This document shows positions 52,328 through 61,205 of a stretch of 64,000 bases of DNA, in pieces; position 1 is the stretch's first letter, and every line of letters starts with the position of its first letter. Location of the stretch: the NCBI RefSeq assembly GCF_000981385.1, contig NZ_LATZ01000135.1, positions 62,001-126,000 on the forward strand, in the 5' to 3' direction. A program made the position numbers and the translations under genes. The notes under the pieces are model-generated. The model saw only the letters and a list, made by a program, of their open reading frames with translations, did no database searches and was not told the origin of the DNA. Origin of the DNA: Bacillus sp. SA1-12. Its GTDB lineage: Bacteria; Bacillota; Bacilli; Bacillales; Bacillaceae.

Positions 52328-53791
52328 ATGACATATGAGGGAGAAAAGAAATACGTGTCAAAAGACTTTCAGGAAAATATAGATTATTTATCTGAACGTT
52401 TAGGTGTAAAGAAAAGTTTTGATGTGATCCGTCTGGACCTTGAATATGCAGATCGAAAAATGGCATTATTCATGGTTGATGGATTTGTGAAGGATGATAT
52501 ACTTCATTATTTAATGAAATATTTATCTCGTCTAGTGCAGGAGCAGCTTGAGGAAAACACTCTTGAAAAGTTATTAAAGACGTATATTCCATATGTTGAA
52601 ATTGAAAAAACAAATGATTTAAATTCGATTGTTCATACGGTCTTAGCAGGGCCTACCGCACTAGTTGTTGATGGGATTAACGAGGTCATCTTAATTGACG
52701 CTAGGACATATCCAGTCAGAGGTCCTGAAGAGCCTGATATGGAGCGGGTAGTACGTGGCTCCAGAGATGGTTATGTAGAAACAATCGTCTTTAACACGGC
52801 TTTAACAAGGAGAAGAATAAGAGACCGTTCTTTACGAATGGAATACATGCAGGTTGGCAGACGATCAAAGACAGATGTAGTTATTTGTTATATAGAGGAT
52901 ATTGCTGATTTAGAGCATGTTGAGGACCTGAAAAAATCGCTAAAAGCAATTGATACCGATGGTTTGCCAATGGGAGAGAAAACAATAGAAGAATTTATCG
53001 CAGGCAGGCATTTAAACCCCTATCCAATGGTTCGGTACACAGAAAGACCAGATACGGCAGCAGCACATCTGTACGAGGGCCATGTGATTATTTTCGTGGA
53101 TGGTTCACCAAGCGCTCTTATTACACCAACAACATTTTGGCATCATCTTCAGCATGTTGAGGAATATCGAAATAAACCCGTAGTTGGAGCTTATTTACGA
53201 TTCGTTCGCTTTATAGGAGTTTGGGCCTCGCTTTTTCTTTTGCCCTTATGGTACTTATTTGCGGTAAATCCAGAACTGTTACCCTCTGGAATGGATTTCA
53301 TCGGTGTCAATGATCATGGGGAAATTCCGTTGCTAATCCAATTTTTACTGGTAGAGATCGGGATAGATGTTCTAAGGATGGCAGCTATCCATACACCATC
53401 ATCATTAGCCACTGCACTAGGATTAGTTGCTGCCTTGATGATTGGGCAGGTAGCTGTTGAAGTTGGACTATTAACATATGAGGTCGTTCTTTATTTATCT
53501 ATTGCAGCAATAGGAACGTTTGCCACACCAAGCTATGAGCTTGGACTTGCAAACCGTATTTTTCGAATAATTTTACTGCTCTTTACAGCATGGCTGGGCG
53601 TTATTGGATTAGTTGCTGGGATCACCTGCTGGGTGATAATGCTCGCACGCATGAAATCATTTAACGTACCATATCTTTATCCATTAATTCCGTTTAATTA
53701 TCGTGGAATGAGAGATGTCTTATTAAGAGCGCCAATGCCTTTAAAGAACAGACGTCCGCCGTTTTTACATCCTAAGGACCCGGACAGATAA
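52328..53791 (+). CDS. Spore germination protein, GerA/SpoVAF family
   Basis: A 487-residue protein. The long cytoplasmic N-terminal domain (~1-285) holds signatures such as DARTYPVRGPEEPDMERVVRGSRDGYVE and NTALTRRRIRDRSLRMEYMQVG, which are GerAA/SpoVAF hallmarks. Then come ~5 helices (AYLRFVRFIGVWASLFLLPL onward) and a closing LIPFNYRGMRDVLLRAP. It resembles SpoVAF more than a full GerXA because it is shorter and starts with NIDYLSERLGVKKSFDV. No partner GerXB/C genes adjoin. SpoVAF contributes to germination with the SpoVA channel. Confidence 0.88.
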   Translation: MTYEGEKKYVSKDFQENIDYLSERLGVKKSFDVIRLDLEYADRKMALFMVDGFVKDDILHYLMKYLSRLVQEQLEENTLEKLLKTYIPYVEIEKTNDLNSIVHTVLAGPTALVVDGINEVILIDARTYPVRGPEEPDMERVVRGSRDGYVETIVFNTALTRRRIRDRSLRMEYMQVGRRSKTDVVICYIEDIADLEHVEDLKKSLKAIDTDGLPMGEKTIEEFIAGRHLNPYPMVRYTERPDTAAAHLYEGHVIIFVDGSPSALITPTTFWHHLQHVEEYRNKPVVGAYLRFVRFIGVWASLFLLPLWYLFAVNPELLPSGMDFIGVNDHGEIPLLIQFLLVEIGIDVLRMAAIHTPSSLATALGLVAALMIGQVAVEVGLLTYEVVLYLSIAAIGTFATPSYELGLANRIFRIILLLFTAWLGVIGLVAGITCWVIMLARMKSFNVPYLYPLIPFNYRGMRDVLLRAPMPLKNRRPPFLHPKDPDR

Positions 53792-53854
53792 AGCCATCCA
53801 TATATTTCTTAGAGGAGCTTTCCTCAATGATCTCCGTAAGTTTAAGATGAAAGA

Positions 53855-53903
53855 AGAGCTGTCTTAAAAAGGATTAACCTTTTTAGGACAGCTCTATTTT
53901 ATT
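53855..53903 (+). terminator. Rho-independent terminator after the germination gene
   Basis: AGAGCTGTCTTAAAAAGG pairs with CCTTTTTAGGACAGCTCT (about 17 of 18) around ATTAA, followed by ATTTTATTTT. The remaining 220 bases up to yqgQ carry the promoter described next. Confidence 0.92.
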
Positions 53904-54005
53904 TTGGAGGAGATAACGCAGAAGTTCCACTGCTATAGTTAATGAAGTGGAACTTCAATAAAATTCGAACTTAAGGAACAGCATGTATAAAAAAGTTTTA
54001 AAATG

Positions 54006-54046
54006 AAAAAACGTTTTCTTGACGCATGGTTCAATTCCTTTATACT
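54006..54046 (+). promoter_or_regulatory. Sigma-A promoter of yqgQ-glcK with cre-like palindrome
   Basis: TTGACG (54019-54024), 16 bases, TATACT (54041-54046). Just upstream is AAAACGTTTT (54008-54017), a perfect palindrome matching 11 of 14 positions of the CcpA cre pattern. A cre directly upstream of -35 would suit control by catabolite state; this is inference. Confidence 0.6.
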
Positions 54047-54132
54047 TTAAAGAAGGAGCTACATTCTTTAGCAGAATGAACTGATTCCTAATTAATTTAA
54101 ACAAGGATAGACAAATGGAAGCAGGTGATTAG

Positions 54133-54327
54133 GTGAAAACAGTTTATGATGTACAACAGCTTCTAAAAAAATTTGGAACGATCATTTATATTGGGGATCG
54201 AATTGCTGATTTAGAATTAATGGAAGATGAATTAAGGCAGATATACCAATCAAATCTGATTGATCCAAAGGACTTTCAAATGGCCATCCTTTTGTTAAGA
54301 CAGGAAGTTCAAAGATTAAAAGGGTAA
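54133..54327 (+). CDS. yqgQ: DUF910 family protein YqgQ
   Basis: A 64-residue helical protein that starts MKTVYDVQQLLKKFGTIIYI and continues DRIADLELMEDELRQIYQ. It is the standard YqgQ (DUF910), found before glcK in Bacillus. GTG start after GCAGGTGATTAG. Structures of the family show a three-helix bundle; function unknown. glcK follows 157 bases later. Confidence 0.92.
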   Translation: MKTVYDVQQLLKKFGTIIYIGDRIADLELMEDELRQIYQSNLIDPKDFQMAILLLRQEVQRLKG

Positions 54328-54484
54328 TTCAGTAATAACGTAATCCGTAAGTCATATAAAATGAATAGTTACCTATCCCCACGAAAAGGAATCCTACGTT
54401 TTGTATTGGAGCGATAGGTAAAAAGAGCCTAAATGAAAACGGTTACGAAAAGCATATATATAATAGTAGAAAAAGGTGATTTTT

Positions 54485-55447
54485 TTGAATGAACAGTGGT
54501 TAGTTGGTATTGATTTGGGTGGAACAACAATTAAAATGGCATTTATTAATTACTATGGTGAAATTGTAGAGAAGTGGGAAATTCCAACAGACAAATCTGG
54601 TAAAGAAATTACAACAGATATTGCAAAAGCAATTGATTCAAAATTAGATGAGCTTGGGTATCCAAAATCAAAGCTTGCCGGGATTGGTATGGGAGCTCCT
54701 GGACCGGTTAATTTAGCAAGCGGCCTCATTTATGAGACTGTAAACTTAGGTTGGAAGGATTACCCTTTAAGAGATCATCTTGAAATGGAAACAGGACTGT
54801 CAGCTGTAATCGATAATGATGCGAATATCGCAGCGATTGGTGAAATGTGGAAGGGTGCTGGAGACGGTGCAAAAGACTTAATTTGTGTCACACTCGGAAC
54901 AGGTGTAGGCGGAGGACTTATCTCAAATGGAGAGGTCATCCATGGTGTTAACGGGGCTGGCGGCGAAATTGGGCATATCACAGTAGTTCCAGAAGGAGGC
55001 GCACCATGTAATTGCGGTAAAACTGGCTGTATTGAAACGATCGCTTCGGCTACTGGAATTGTGAGAATAGCAAAAGAAATGCTTGCTTCGTCTGACAAAG
55101 AAAGTGTCTTACATAAACTAAACATCAATGAATTAACTTCAAAGGATGTATTTGAGGCACTTCAGCAGGGCGATGAAGTTGCAGAGGAAATAATTGACTA
55201 TGTTACTTATCATCTTGGCTTAATGCTTGCCAATGTATCAAATGGATTAAATCCTGAAAAAATTGTTATTGGCGGCGGAGTTTCGAAGGCAGGAGATCAA
55301 TTAATTCAAAAAGTTGAACATTATTTTAAACGTTTTGCCTTCCCGCGAGTAGGAGATGCTGCGTCAATTACAGTTGCAACACTTGGGAATGATGCAGGGG
55401 TAATTGGCGGTGCTTGGTTAGCAAAAACTAAGCTTACTGATAAATAA
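54485..55447 (+). CDS. glcK: Glucokinase (ROK family)
   Basis: A 320-residue ATP-dependent glucokinase. ROK motifs: phosphate-1 GIDLGGTTIKMAFI at ~7-20, DNDANIAAIGEMWKG, LGTGVGGGLISNG and the zinc motif CNCGKTGCIE with the upstream His in GGEIGHI. It phosphorylates free glucose that enters without PTS. TTG at 54485 follows AAAAAGGTGA at 7 bases and matches the length of B. subtilis GlcK; a GTG at 54476 overlaps the site. Confidence 0.95.
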   Translation: MNEQWLVGIDLGGTTIKMAFINYYGEIVEKWEIPTDKSGKEITTDIAKAIDSKLDELGYPKSKLAGIGMGAPGPVNLASGLIYETVNLGWKDYPLRDHLEMETGLSAVIDNDANIAAIGEMWKGAGDGAKDLICVTLGTGVGGGLISNGEVIHGVNGAGGEIGHITVVPEGGAPCNCGKTGCIETIASATGIVRIAKEMLASSDKESVLHKLNINELTSKDVFEALQQGDEVAEEIIDYVTYHLGLMLANVSNGLNPEKIVIGGGVSKAGDQLIQKVEHYFKRFAFPRVGDAASITVATLGNDAGVIGGAWLAKTKLTDK

Positions 55448-55470
55448 ACAATGACTAATTCGGGATAATA

Positions 55471-55507
55471 AAAAGGAGCCTCTAATTAGAGAGTGCTCCT
55501 TTTGTTT
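55471..55507 (+). terminator. Rho-independent terminator after glcK
   Basis: AAAAGGAGC against GCTCCTTTT with a 15-base loop that itself contains CTCTAATTAGAG. The next 310 bases to ltaS contain no recognisable gene; only AT-rich sequence is seen. Confidence 0.87.
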
Positions 55508-55818
55508 ATTGTAATTGAAATTCCCTAATTCCAAAGGCAGATGCACATAATGATCTCACTGTTGTTTTCTGAATTTTTTAACTTTAATACCAACGAAACT
55601 TTTTATGGTTTCAAACGTCTAATAGTAGGGTATAGAGAATAAGCTAAACATTATAATTCTATCATGCTATTGTTGGGGTAATGTTAAAAATGATTGATTT
55701 TTTGTAAAAGAAGTATTAAGATATGATTTAGTTATTTGATGCTGACTAATATATGGAAAACATTAGAGATATTAGAGAGTGTAAGTGCGATTGTTCCAAG
55801 GGATGAGGAGGTATTTGG

Positions 55819-57723
55819 ATGCGTAAGAAATCTTTTTCGAAAATTTCATACTTACTTTTAGCAACATTATTCATGTGGATCAAAACATACGTTGTCTATA
55901 AAACTAGTTTTGACATTAAAATTGAAAACTTTACTCAAGAATTCATTTTATTCATTAACCCACTCAGCTTTTTGTTGTTAATTTTTGGAATTGGGTTATT
56001 TATGAAAGAAAAAAATCGTAACCGCTTTATATTCGGTGCTAGTATTTTTGTAACTGGTTTATTACTAGCAAACATGGTTTTCTATCGCTTCTTCAATGAC
56101 TTCTTAACCATTCCCGTTTTATTTCAGACAAGCAATATGGGAGATTTAGGAAGCAGTATAAGCGGTTTATTTTTGCCAACAGACCTGTTAATGTTTGTTG
56201 ACATTGCCGTTTTATTCTGGTTATTAAAAAAGCCAACTTTCAAATCTTCTTCACAATTAACAAGAAAAGAAAGATCAGCATATTTCTTATTAGTTGCAGC
56301 TGTCTTCTTCTTTAATCTTGGATTAGCAGAAACAGAGCGTCCACAATTATTAACTCGTTCCTTCGACCGTGAAATGCTTGTGAAGAATATTAGTGTCTAC
56401 AACTTTCATATATACGATGTCTTTTTGCAATCAAAAACTTCGGCCCAGCGCGCTCTGGCTGACAGTAATAGCTTGACTGAGATTGAGAACTATGTAAATG
56501 CAAACCGTAAAGAACCTTCACAGGACCTAAACGGTATTGCTAAAGGAAGAAACGTTATTTTAATTTCGTTAGAATCTTTGCAGAATTTTGTTATCAATGA
56601 AGAATTAAACGGGCAAGAAATTACACCTTTCTTAAATGATCTGATTAAAGAGAGCTATTATTTTGACAACTTTTATCATCAAACCGGTCAAGGTAAAACG
56701 TCAGATTCAGAGTTCATTGTCGATAACTCGCTTTATCCATTAGGCCGCGGTGCAGTGTATTTTACTAATAGCAGCAATGAGTACACAGCTTCCCCAGAGA
56801 TTTTAAAGGAATATGGGTATTACTCATCTATTTTCCATGCGAATAATAAAAGCTTCTGGAATCGCGACATTATGTATGATACGTTAGGATATGACCGTTT
56901 CTTTGATGTAAATGATTATGAGGTAACTCAAGAAAATTCAGTAGGTTGGGGTTTAAAAGATGTTGACTTTATGGAGCAGACCGTTCAACATATCGATGAA
57001 CTTCCACAGCCATTTTATACACGACTGATTACCTTAACAAACCACTTCCCATTTGAATTAGGGGAAGAGGATAAAATGATTGAAGAATTTGATTCAAACA
57101 GTAAAACTTTAAATCAGTACATCCCAACTGTAAGATATATGGATGAAGCTATTAAACATTTCTTCGAGAAATTAAAGCAGACAGATGTATACGAAAACTC
57201 AATTATCATTTTATATGGTGATCATTATGGAATTTCTGAAAACCATAATGTTGCAATGGAGAAGTTCATTGGAAAAGAGATTACGCCATTCGAAGCTATT
57301 CAATTACAACGGGTGCCATTCATTGTGCATATTCCTGGTGTAACGGATAAAAATCCGCAAACCTTCACAAAGGTTGCTGGTCAAGTTGATATCAGACCGA
57401 CCATTATGAGCTTGCTTGGAATTGATACTAGTGAACAAATTCAGTTTGGTACTGATGTTTTCTCAGATGAAAAGCTTTCATTTACGGTTTTAAGAGACGG
57501 AACCTTTATTACTGAAAATAATCTCTATACTCGTGGCGTATGCTATGATAAGGCTACAGGTGAAGAAACAGATCAAGCTGTTTGTGAACCTTATATGGAG
57601 AAAGCAAAGCAAGAGCTTAATTATTCAGACAAAATCATTTATGGAGATTTGCTGCGTTTCTATGGTAAGGATGCAGAAACTGTAGATGCTGAGCAAAAAA
57701 AATCAACAACTGAATCAAAATAA
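55819..57723 (+). CDS. Lipoteichoic acid synthase family protein (YqgS-like)
   Basis: A 634-residue membrane enzyme. Five N-terminal helices (~10-175) are followed by a linker and an extracellular sulfatase-like domain. Catalytic parts: Glu252 in LISLES, Thr294 in TGQGKTSDSEF (the nucleophile that takes glycerol phosphate), and GDHYGISENH near 470. A signal-peptidase-like site may lie at SAQRALADS (~208-216), as LtaS is normally cleaved there. It polymerises or primes lipoteichoic acid. By position it is YqgS, one of several LtaS paralogues; which one it matches functionally is not clear. Confidence 0.93.
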   Translation: MRKKSFSKISYLLLATLFMWIKTYVVYKTSFDIKIENFTQEFILFINPLSFLLLIFGIGLFMKEKNRNRFIFGASIFVTGLLLANMVFYRFFNDFLTIPVLFQTSNMGDLGSSISGLFLPTDLLMFVDIAVLFWLLKKPTFKSSSQLTRKERSAYFLLVAAVFFFNLGLAETERPQLLTRSFDREMLVKNISVYNFHIYDVFLQSKTSAQRALADSNSLTEIENYVNANRKEPSQDLNGIAKGRNVILISLESLQNFVINEELNGQEITPFLNDLIKESYYFDNFYHQTGQGKTSDSEFIVDNSLYPLGRGAVYFTNSSNEYTASPEILKEYGYYSSIFHANNKSFWNRDIMYDTLGYDRFFDVNDYEVTQENSVGWGLKDVDFMEQTVQHIDELPQPFYTRLITLTNHFPFELGEEDKMIEEFDSNSKTLNQYIPTVRYMDEAIKHFFEKLKQTDVYENSIIILYGDHYGISENHNVAMEKFIGKEITPFEAIQLQRVPFIVHIPGVTDKNPQTFTKVAGQVDIRPTIMSLLGIDTSEQIQFGTDVFSDEKLSFTVLRDGTFITENNLYTRGVCYDKATGEETDQAVCEPYMEKAKQELNYSDKIIYGDLLRFYGKDAETVDAEQKKSTTESK

Positions 57724-57728
57724 CCTTT

Positions 57729-57773
57729 AAAGCTGACTTGAAAACAGGATGTCCTTCAAGTCAGCTTTTTTGT
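57729..57773 (+). terminator. Rho-independent terminator after ltaS-type gene
   Basis: AAAGCTGACTTGAA pairs perfectly with TTCAAGTCAGCTTTTTT over a 12-base loop. Confidence 0.94.
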
Positions 57774-57851
57774 AAGGTTACATGATAACAACAATCCAAC
57801 TCCTCCTACATAAACTAATACTAAATGGGCTAATAGGAGGGAGAAGTCAAT

Positions 57852-58976
57852 ATGATCATCTGTGCGAAAAAGGCACTCTCGCTTGAACTGCTGGTAAAAC
57901 ACTTAGGTATTGCTAAAGAACTAATTATAGATAGCAATAAACCAAAATCGCTTGAAACAGGTATAATTGAAGCAAATACACCTATCAAGATTCCTTATCA
58001 TTCTGGTTTGAAGCTTGAAAGAAGTGAATTTGTAGATCTTATGAACAAACCAGCGATTATGGTGCAGGATGACAGCGAGCATGATACAATTCATAATACG
58101 AAGAAGCCTTATGATTCTAAAGGGTTATCCAAAGAGATTGATCTTCTTTTATCTATGTATCCATTTATGAAAAGAGAGATTATAGGATATAGTGTTTTAG
58201 GCAGCCCCATAATTGAGTTAACAATAGGCAGAGGGTTAAAGAAAGTGCATATGAATGGATCATTTCATGCCAATGAATGGATCACAACAAGTATTATGAT
58301 GCACTGGCTTGATCATTATCTACAAGCGTTAGTCAGCGGAGAAAGGCTGGAGGAACTCGATTGCTTATCATTGTATAATGCTGCAACCATTTCCTTTGTG
58401 CCAATGGTAAATCCTGATGGTGTTGATTTAGTGCTAAATGGATTACCTAATCAATCTTCATTTAAAGCCTCAGTTCTTGAAATAAATAATAATAGCCGAG
58501 ATTTTTCACAATGGAAAGCGAACATAAGGGGAATTGATTTAAATAATCAATATCCTGTTAATTGGGAGATTGAAAAAGAGCGAAAAATCCCTAAATCACC
58601 AGCCCCTCGTGATTATCCTGGAGATGCTCCTTTAACAGAGCCTGAAGCGATTGCCTTGGCAAACTTAGTTAGGAAGCGCCAGTTTGATCGTCTGCTTGCT
58701 TTTCATACTCAAGGTGAGGAAATTTATTGGGGCTATTTAAGAAAAGAACCTGAAGAAGCTGAGGCCATTGTCAACGAATTTGAAAGGTTAAGCGGCTATA
58801 AGGCTGTAAGGGACATTGACAGTCATGCAGGTTTCAGGGATTGGTACGTGAATGACTGGAGAAAGCCAGGCTATACAGTAGAATTGGGGTTTGGTGTTAA
58901 TCCATTGCCGTTTTCCCAATTTGATGATATTTATCGAAAAAGCAAAGGGATCTTTTTAGCTGCTTTATATATGTAG
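57852..58976 (+). CDS. yqgT: M14 zinc carboxypeptidase, gamma-D-Glu-diamino acid endopeptidase type (YqgT)
   Basis: A 374-residue peptidase. The first ~75 residues form a degenerate LysM-like wall-binding region (LELLVKHLGIAKELIIDSNK). The M14 domain has the zinc motif HMNGSFHANEWIT (His and Glu, ~133-145), PMVNPDGVDLV, the substrate Arg/Asn segment RGIDLNNQYPVNW, third ligand in LLAFHTQGEEIYW, and the catalytic Glu in YTVELGFG. It probably cuts peptidoglycan stem peptides. AGGAGGGAG precedes the ATG. The tail end carries no signal peptide, as in the Bacillus homologue. Confidence 0.91.
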   Translation: MIICAKKALSLELLVKHLGIAKELIIDSNKPKSLETGIIEANTPIKIPYHSGLKLERSEFVDLMNKPAIMVQDDSEHDTIHNTKKPYDSKGLSKEIDLLLSMYPFMKREIIGYSVLGSPIIELTIGRGLKKVHMNGSFHANEWITTSIMMHWLDHYLQALVSGERLEELDCLSLYNAATISFVPMVNPDGVDLVLNGLPNQSSFKASVLEINNNSRDFSQWKANIRGIDLNNQYPVNWEIEKERKIPKSPAPRDYPGDAPLTEPEAIALANLVRKRQFDRLLAFHTQGEEIYWGYLRKEPEEAEAIVNEFERLSGYKAVRDIDSHAGFRDWYVNDWRKPGYTVELGFGVNPLPFSQFDDIYRKSKGIFLAALYM

Positions 58977-58985
58977 ACAATTATA

Positions 58986-59017
58986 AAAGGTGTTGGAATC
59001 ACCCAATACCTTTTTAA
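58986..59017 (+). terminator. Rho-independent terminator after yqgT
   Basis: AAAGGTGTTGG against CCAATACCTTT (one G-T pair), 6-base loop, T run. Confidence 0.85.
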
Positions 59018-59136
59018 CTTGCTTTTTTTGAAATATGAAACAAACCATTTTCTAATACGTAAAATAGTAAAGCGTATTTTTTTCTATGTGATGAATAACA
59101 TTAAATAAAAAGAGAAACGGGGTGAAAGAAGAGTTG

Positions 59137-60246
59137 ATGAGAGTAAGTAAAATTCTTTTCCTGCTTATGTTCATTCTACTTCTTGGTACAGGCTGTAATC
59201 CTTCTCATCAACCAGATCAAAACAAAGAGCTTTCACCAGAAAAGGAGCTTCCGCAAAAGTCGAAAAACCAATCCATAGAAAAAGAAGCAAAACTACCTTT
59301 AGAATTAGATGAAGGCTTTTTTCATTCTGTTGCTGATTGGAAAAATGATGAAGAAATTTTTTATATCACCAATCAATCCGGTGGTTCCACAATCCATACA
59401 TATAATCTATTCACTGGTGAATCTTCCATCTTCTTTGAATCTAATGCACCAATTTTACAGCTTCAAGCTAACGAGGATCACAGTCTTTTTCTTGTCCATA
59501 CAAGTCCAACAAGCTATGAAGCTGAATTAATTGTTTTAGATCAACAGGCAGAGGTTAAATTCCAAACGAAAATAGAATCATACGAATTGCAATATACGTG
59601 GAACCAAATGAATCACAAGGACCTTTTTGTATCCAGTTTTAATGAGGATTGGACATTTCAAACATATCTTATGAATGTGAAGGAACAGAGCATCACAGCA
59701 AATCCAATTCAAATCCCATTTATCCAATGGCTAAATGAACAAGAAATCTCGTATCTCAAATGGGATCAGGAATCCCCAGCGCTTACTGCCCCGCTTTATG
59801 TTTATAATTTAGAAACAGAAGAGGAAACCCTTCTGTCAGAAAATGTGGTAGCAAATACAAATTTTGTGAATAGACTTTCTACTATTGAATTAGCTGATGA
59901 CCAAGGAAATGCAGTTGTGCGGTTTTATGATATAGAGAATAAAAAGCAATTTGCAGAGATGTCCACTCGCTTGGTTGGGTTATATTCAGATTGGTCGATT
60001 CCCTATTATGACATGGATGAAAAAGAAGATGTGTTTTACATGATTGAGGCCGATGAAACATTGACAACTTATTCCTTAATTTCATTTGATCTGCAAACTG
60101 AGAAAAAGGAAATGCTAATTGAAAACATGGAAAATATGCCGCTTAAACTGTCGCCAAATGGTAAATACGCTCTTTTTGGGGCAAGGTTTGAACATATTAT
60201 CGAATTAAAGAACAAAGAAGTAAATGAACTTATTAAACTGAAATAG
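59137..60246 (+). CDS. yqgU: Lipoprotein YqgU
   Basis: A 369-residue lipoprotein. Signal ILFLLMFILLLGTGC places the lipid Cys at residue 20, then a charged linker and a beta-rich domain from about residue 50 of repeated blade-like strands (WKNDEEIFYITNQSGGSTI ... LSPNGKYALFGARFE), suggesting a beta-propeller. It matches YqgU by position and layout. Start is ATG 59137 or TTG 59134, after GGGGTG and GAAGAG; GTG 59122 overlaps the site. Function unknown. Confidence 0.85.
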   Translation: MRVSKILFLLMFILLLGTGCNPSHQPDQNKELSPEKELPQKSKNQSIEKEAKLPLELDEGFFHSVADWKNDEEIFYITNQSGGSTIHTYNLFTGESSIFFESNAPILQLQANEDHSLFLVHTSPTSYEAELIVLDQQAEVKFQTKIESYELQYTWNQMNHKDLFVSSFNEDWTFQTYLMNVKEQSITANPIQIPFIQWLNEQEISYLKWDQESPALTAPLYVYNLETEEETLLSENVVANTNFVNRLSTIELADDQGNAVVRFYDIENKKQFAEMSTRLVGLYSDWSIPYYDMDEKEDVFYMIEADETLTTYSLISFDLQTEKKEMLIENMENMPLKLSPNGKYALFGARFEHIIELKNKEVNELIKLK

Positions 60247-60259
60247 GAAGGAAGATACT

Positions 60260-60577
60260 ATGGCAATCGTTGATGTAACAGTGATCCCGCTAGGAACAAA
60301 TGATCCAAGTGTAAGTAAATATGTAGCAGATATTCAGCATATTTTAAATAATTACGAAAAAGAAGGCAGCATTAAGTACCAATTAACTCCGATGAATACA
60401 ATCATTGAAGGGGAGCTTTCTACTTTATTTGAAGTTATCAAAGCGATTCATGAAGCGCCATTTGCTAAAGGAGTTCAAAGAGTTGCAACAAATATCCGGA
60501 TCGATGACCGCCGTGACAAAAATACGACGATGGAAGGCAAGCTTGAGAGTGTGCAAAGACATCTAAATGAGGAATAA
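60260..60577 (+). CDS. yqgV: MTH1187/UPF0045 family protein YqgV
   Basis: A 105-residue protein that opens MAIVDVTVIPLGTNDPSVSKY and contains YQLTPMNTIIEGELSTLFEVI and AFAKGVQRVATNIRIDDRRD-like sequence. This is the MTH1187 family, small ferredoxin-fold proteins, some of which bind thiamine. AGGAAGGAAG precedes the ATG, 13 bases from yqgU's stop, so they are probably cotranscribed. Confidence 0.93.
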   Translation: MAIVDVTVIPLGTNDPSVSKYVADIQHILNNYEKEGSIKYQLTPMNTIIEGELSTLFEVIKAIHEAPFAKGVQRVATNIRIDDRRDKNTTMEGKLESVQRHLNEE

Positions 60578-60580
60578 ATA

Positions 60581-60611
60581 AAAACCCTTGGCAATTTGCT
60601 AAGGGTTTTTT
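60581..60611 (+). terminator. Rho-independent terminator after yqgV
   Basis: AAAACCCTTGGC and GCTAAGGGTTTT with a 5-base loop and T tail. Confidence 0.9.
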
Positions 60612-60650
60612 GTGCCTATTAAAAGAATAAATTTTTGTACGTTGTTTTTT

Positions 60651-60770
60651 GTCTAGCTCCAGCACCTAGCCCCGCAAGACTAGTCATTCCAGAATAGAAG
60701 GTATAATAAACATCTTCTATTCTGGAACGTCTTATGATTTTCGGGGCTGAGCAAGGCGCTTTCGCTTTTC
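60651..60770 (+). repeat. Long-hairpin intergenic repeat, copy 4 (best preserved)
   Basis: Begins GTCTAGCTCCAGCACCTAGC, ends GGGCTGAGCAAGGCGCTTTC then GCTTTTC. Outer arms AGCACCTAGCCCCG (60661-60674) and CGGGGCTGAGCAAGGCGCT (60742-60760) pair with a bulge; the core is a perfect 14-bp stem, TTCCAGAATAGAAG (60687-60700) with CTTCTATTCTGGAA (60714-60727). The right end borders the yqgW stop codon. Confidence 0.85.
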
Positions 60771-60773
60771 AAA

Positions 60774-60947
60774 TTAGTGTGCAGTTGGGAATCCGTGATG
60801 TATTACAGTCATAACTGCAAACCATCCGAATACAGCTAGTGTTCCAAATGCAAAGAAAGCGCCAAGAAGGTTTTTGTCTTTTAGTGAACGAATTAATCCA
60901 AAAATGGCAAGAATGGTAACTAGTCCAAAAATAATAACTAAGCCCAT
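60774..60947 (-). CDS. yqgW: DUF2759 family membrane protein YqgW
   Basis: A 57-residue protein, MGLVIIFGLVTILAIFGLIR then SLKDKNLLGAFFAFGTLAVF and GWFAVMTVIHHGF. Two hydrophobic helices separated by a charged turn. It matches YqgW (DUF2759). AAGGAGG lies 9 bases upstream of the ATG on this strand. Function unknown. It is too short for many gene callers but conserved and well supported. Confidence 0.92.
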   Translation of the reverse strand: MGLVIIFGLVTILAIFGLIRSLKDKNLLGAFFAFGTLAVFGWFAVMTVIHHGFPTAH

Positions 60948-61205
60948 TAAAAAAAGCCTCCTTACTTATGTAGATCGTTTTCATTGTATCGCTTATGAGA
61001 TATACAAGATACAAACAAGTCCTTCTAATATTTTAATCGGTTTCATGACGTTTGTCGAGTTTATTTTCCAATAGATTGACACTGCTAAATGTCTTTTGTG
61101 TATAGCATGACCAATTACAATAAAATTCAGTCATGTGATGTAGATATCGTATAATAGAGGAATAGTGTAAAATAAAAGGGGAATGAATAAGTTGGAGGTA
61201 TTGAA

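Noticed and set aside
54116..54133. Mini-frame ATG GAA GCA GGT GAT TAG before yqgQ as a leader peptide
   Set aside because: Five codons, no attenuator-like stems, and its bases are the yqgQ ribosome binding site region.
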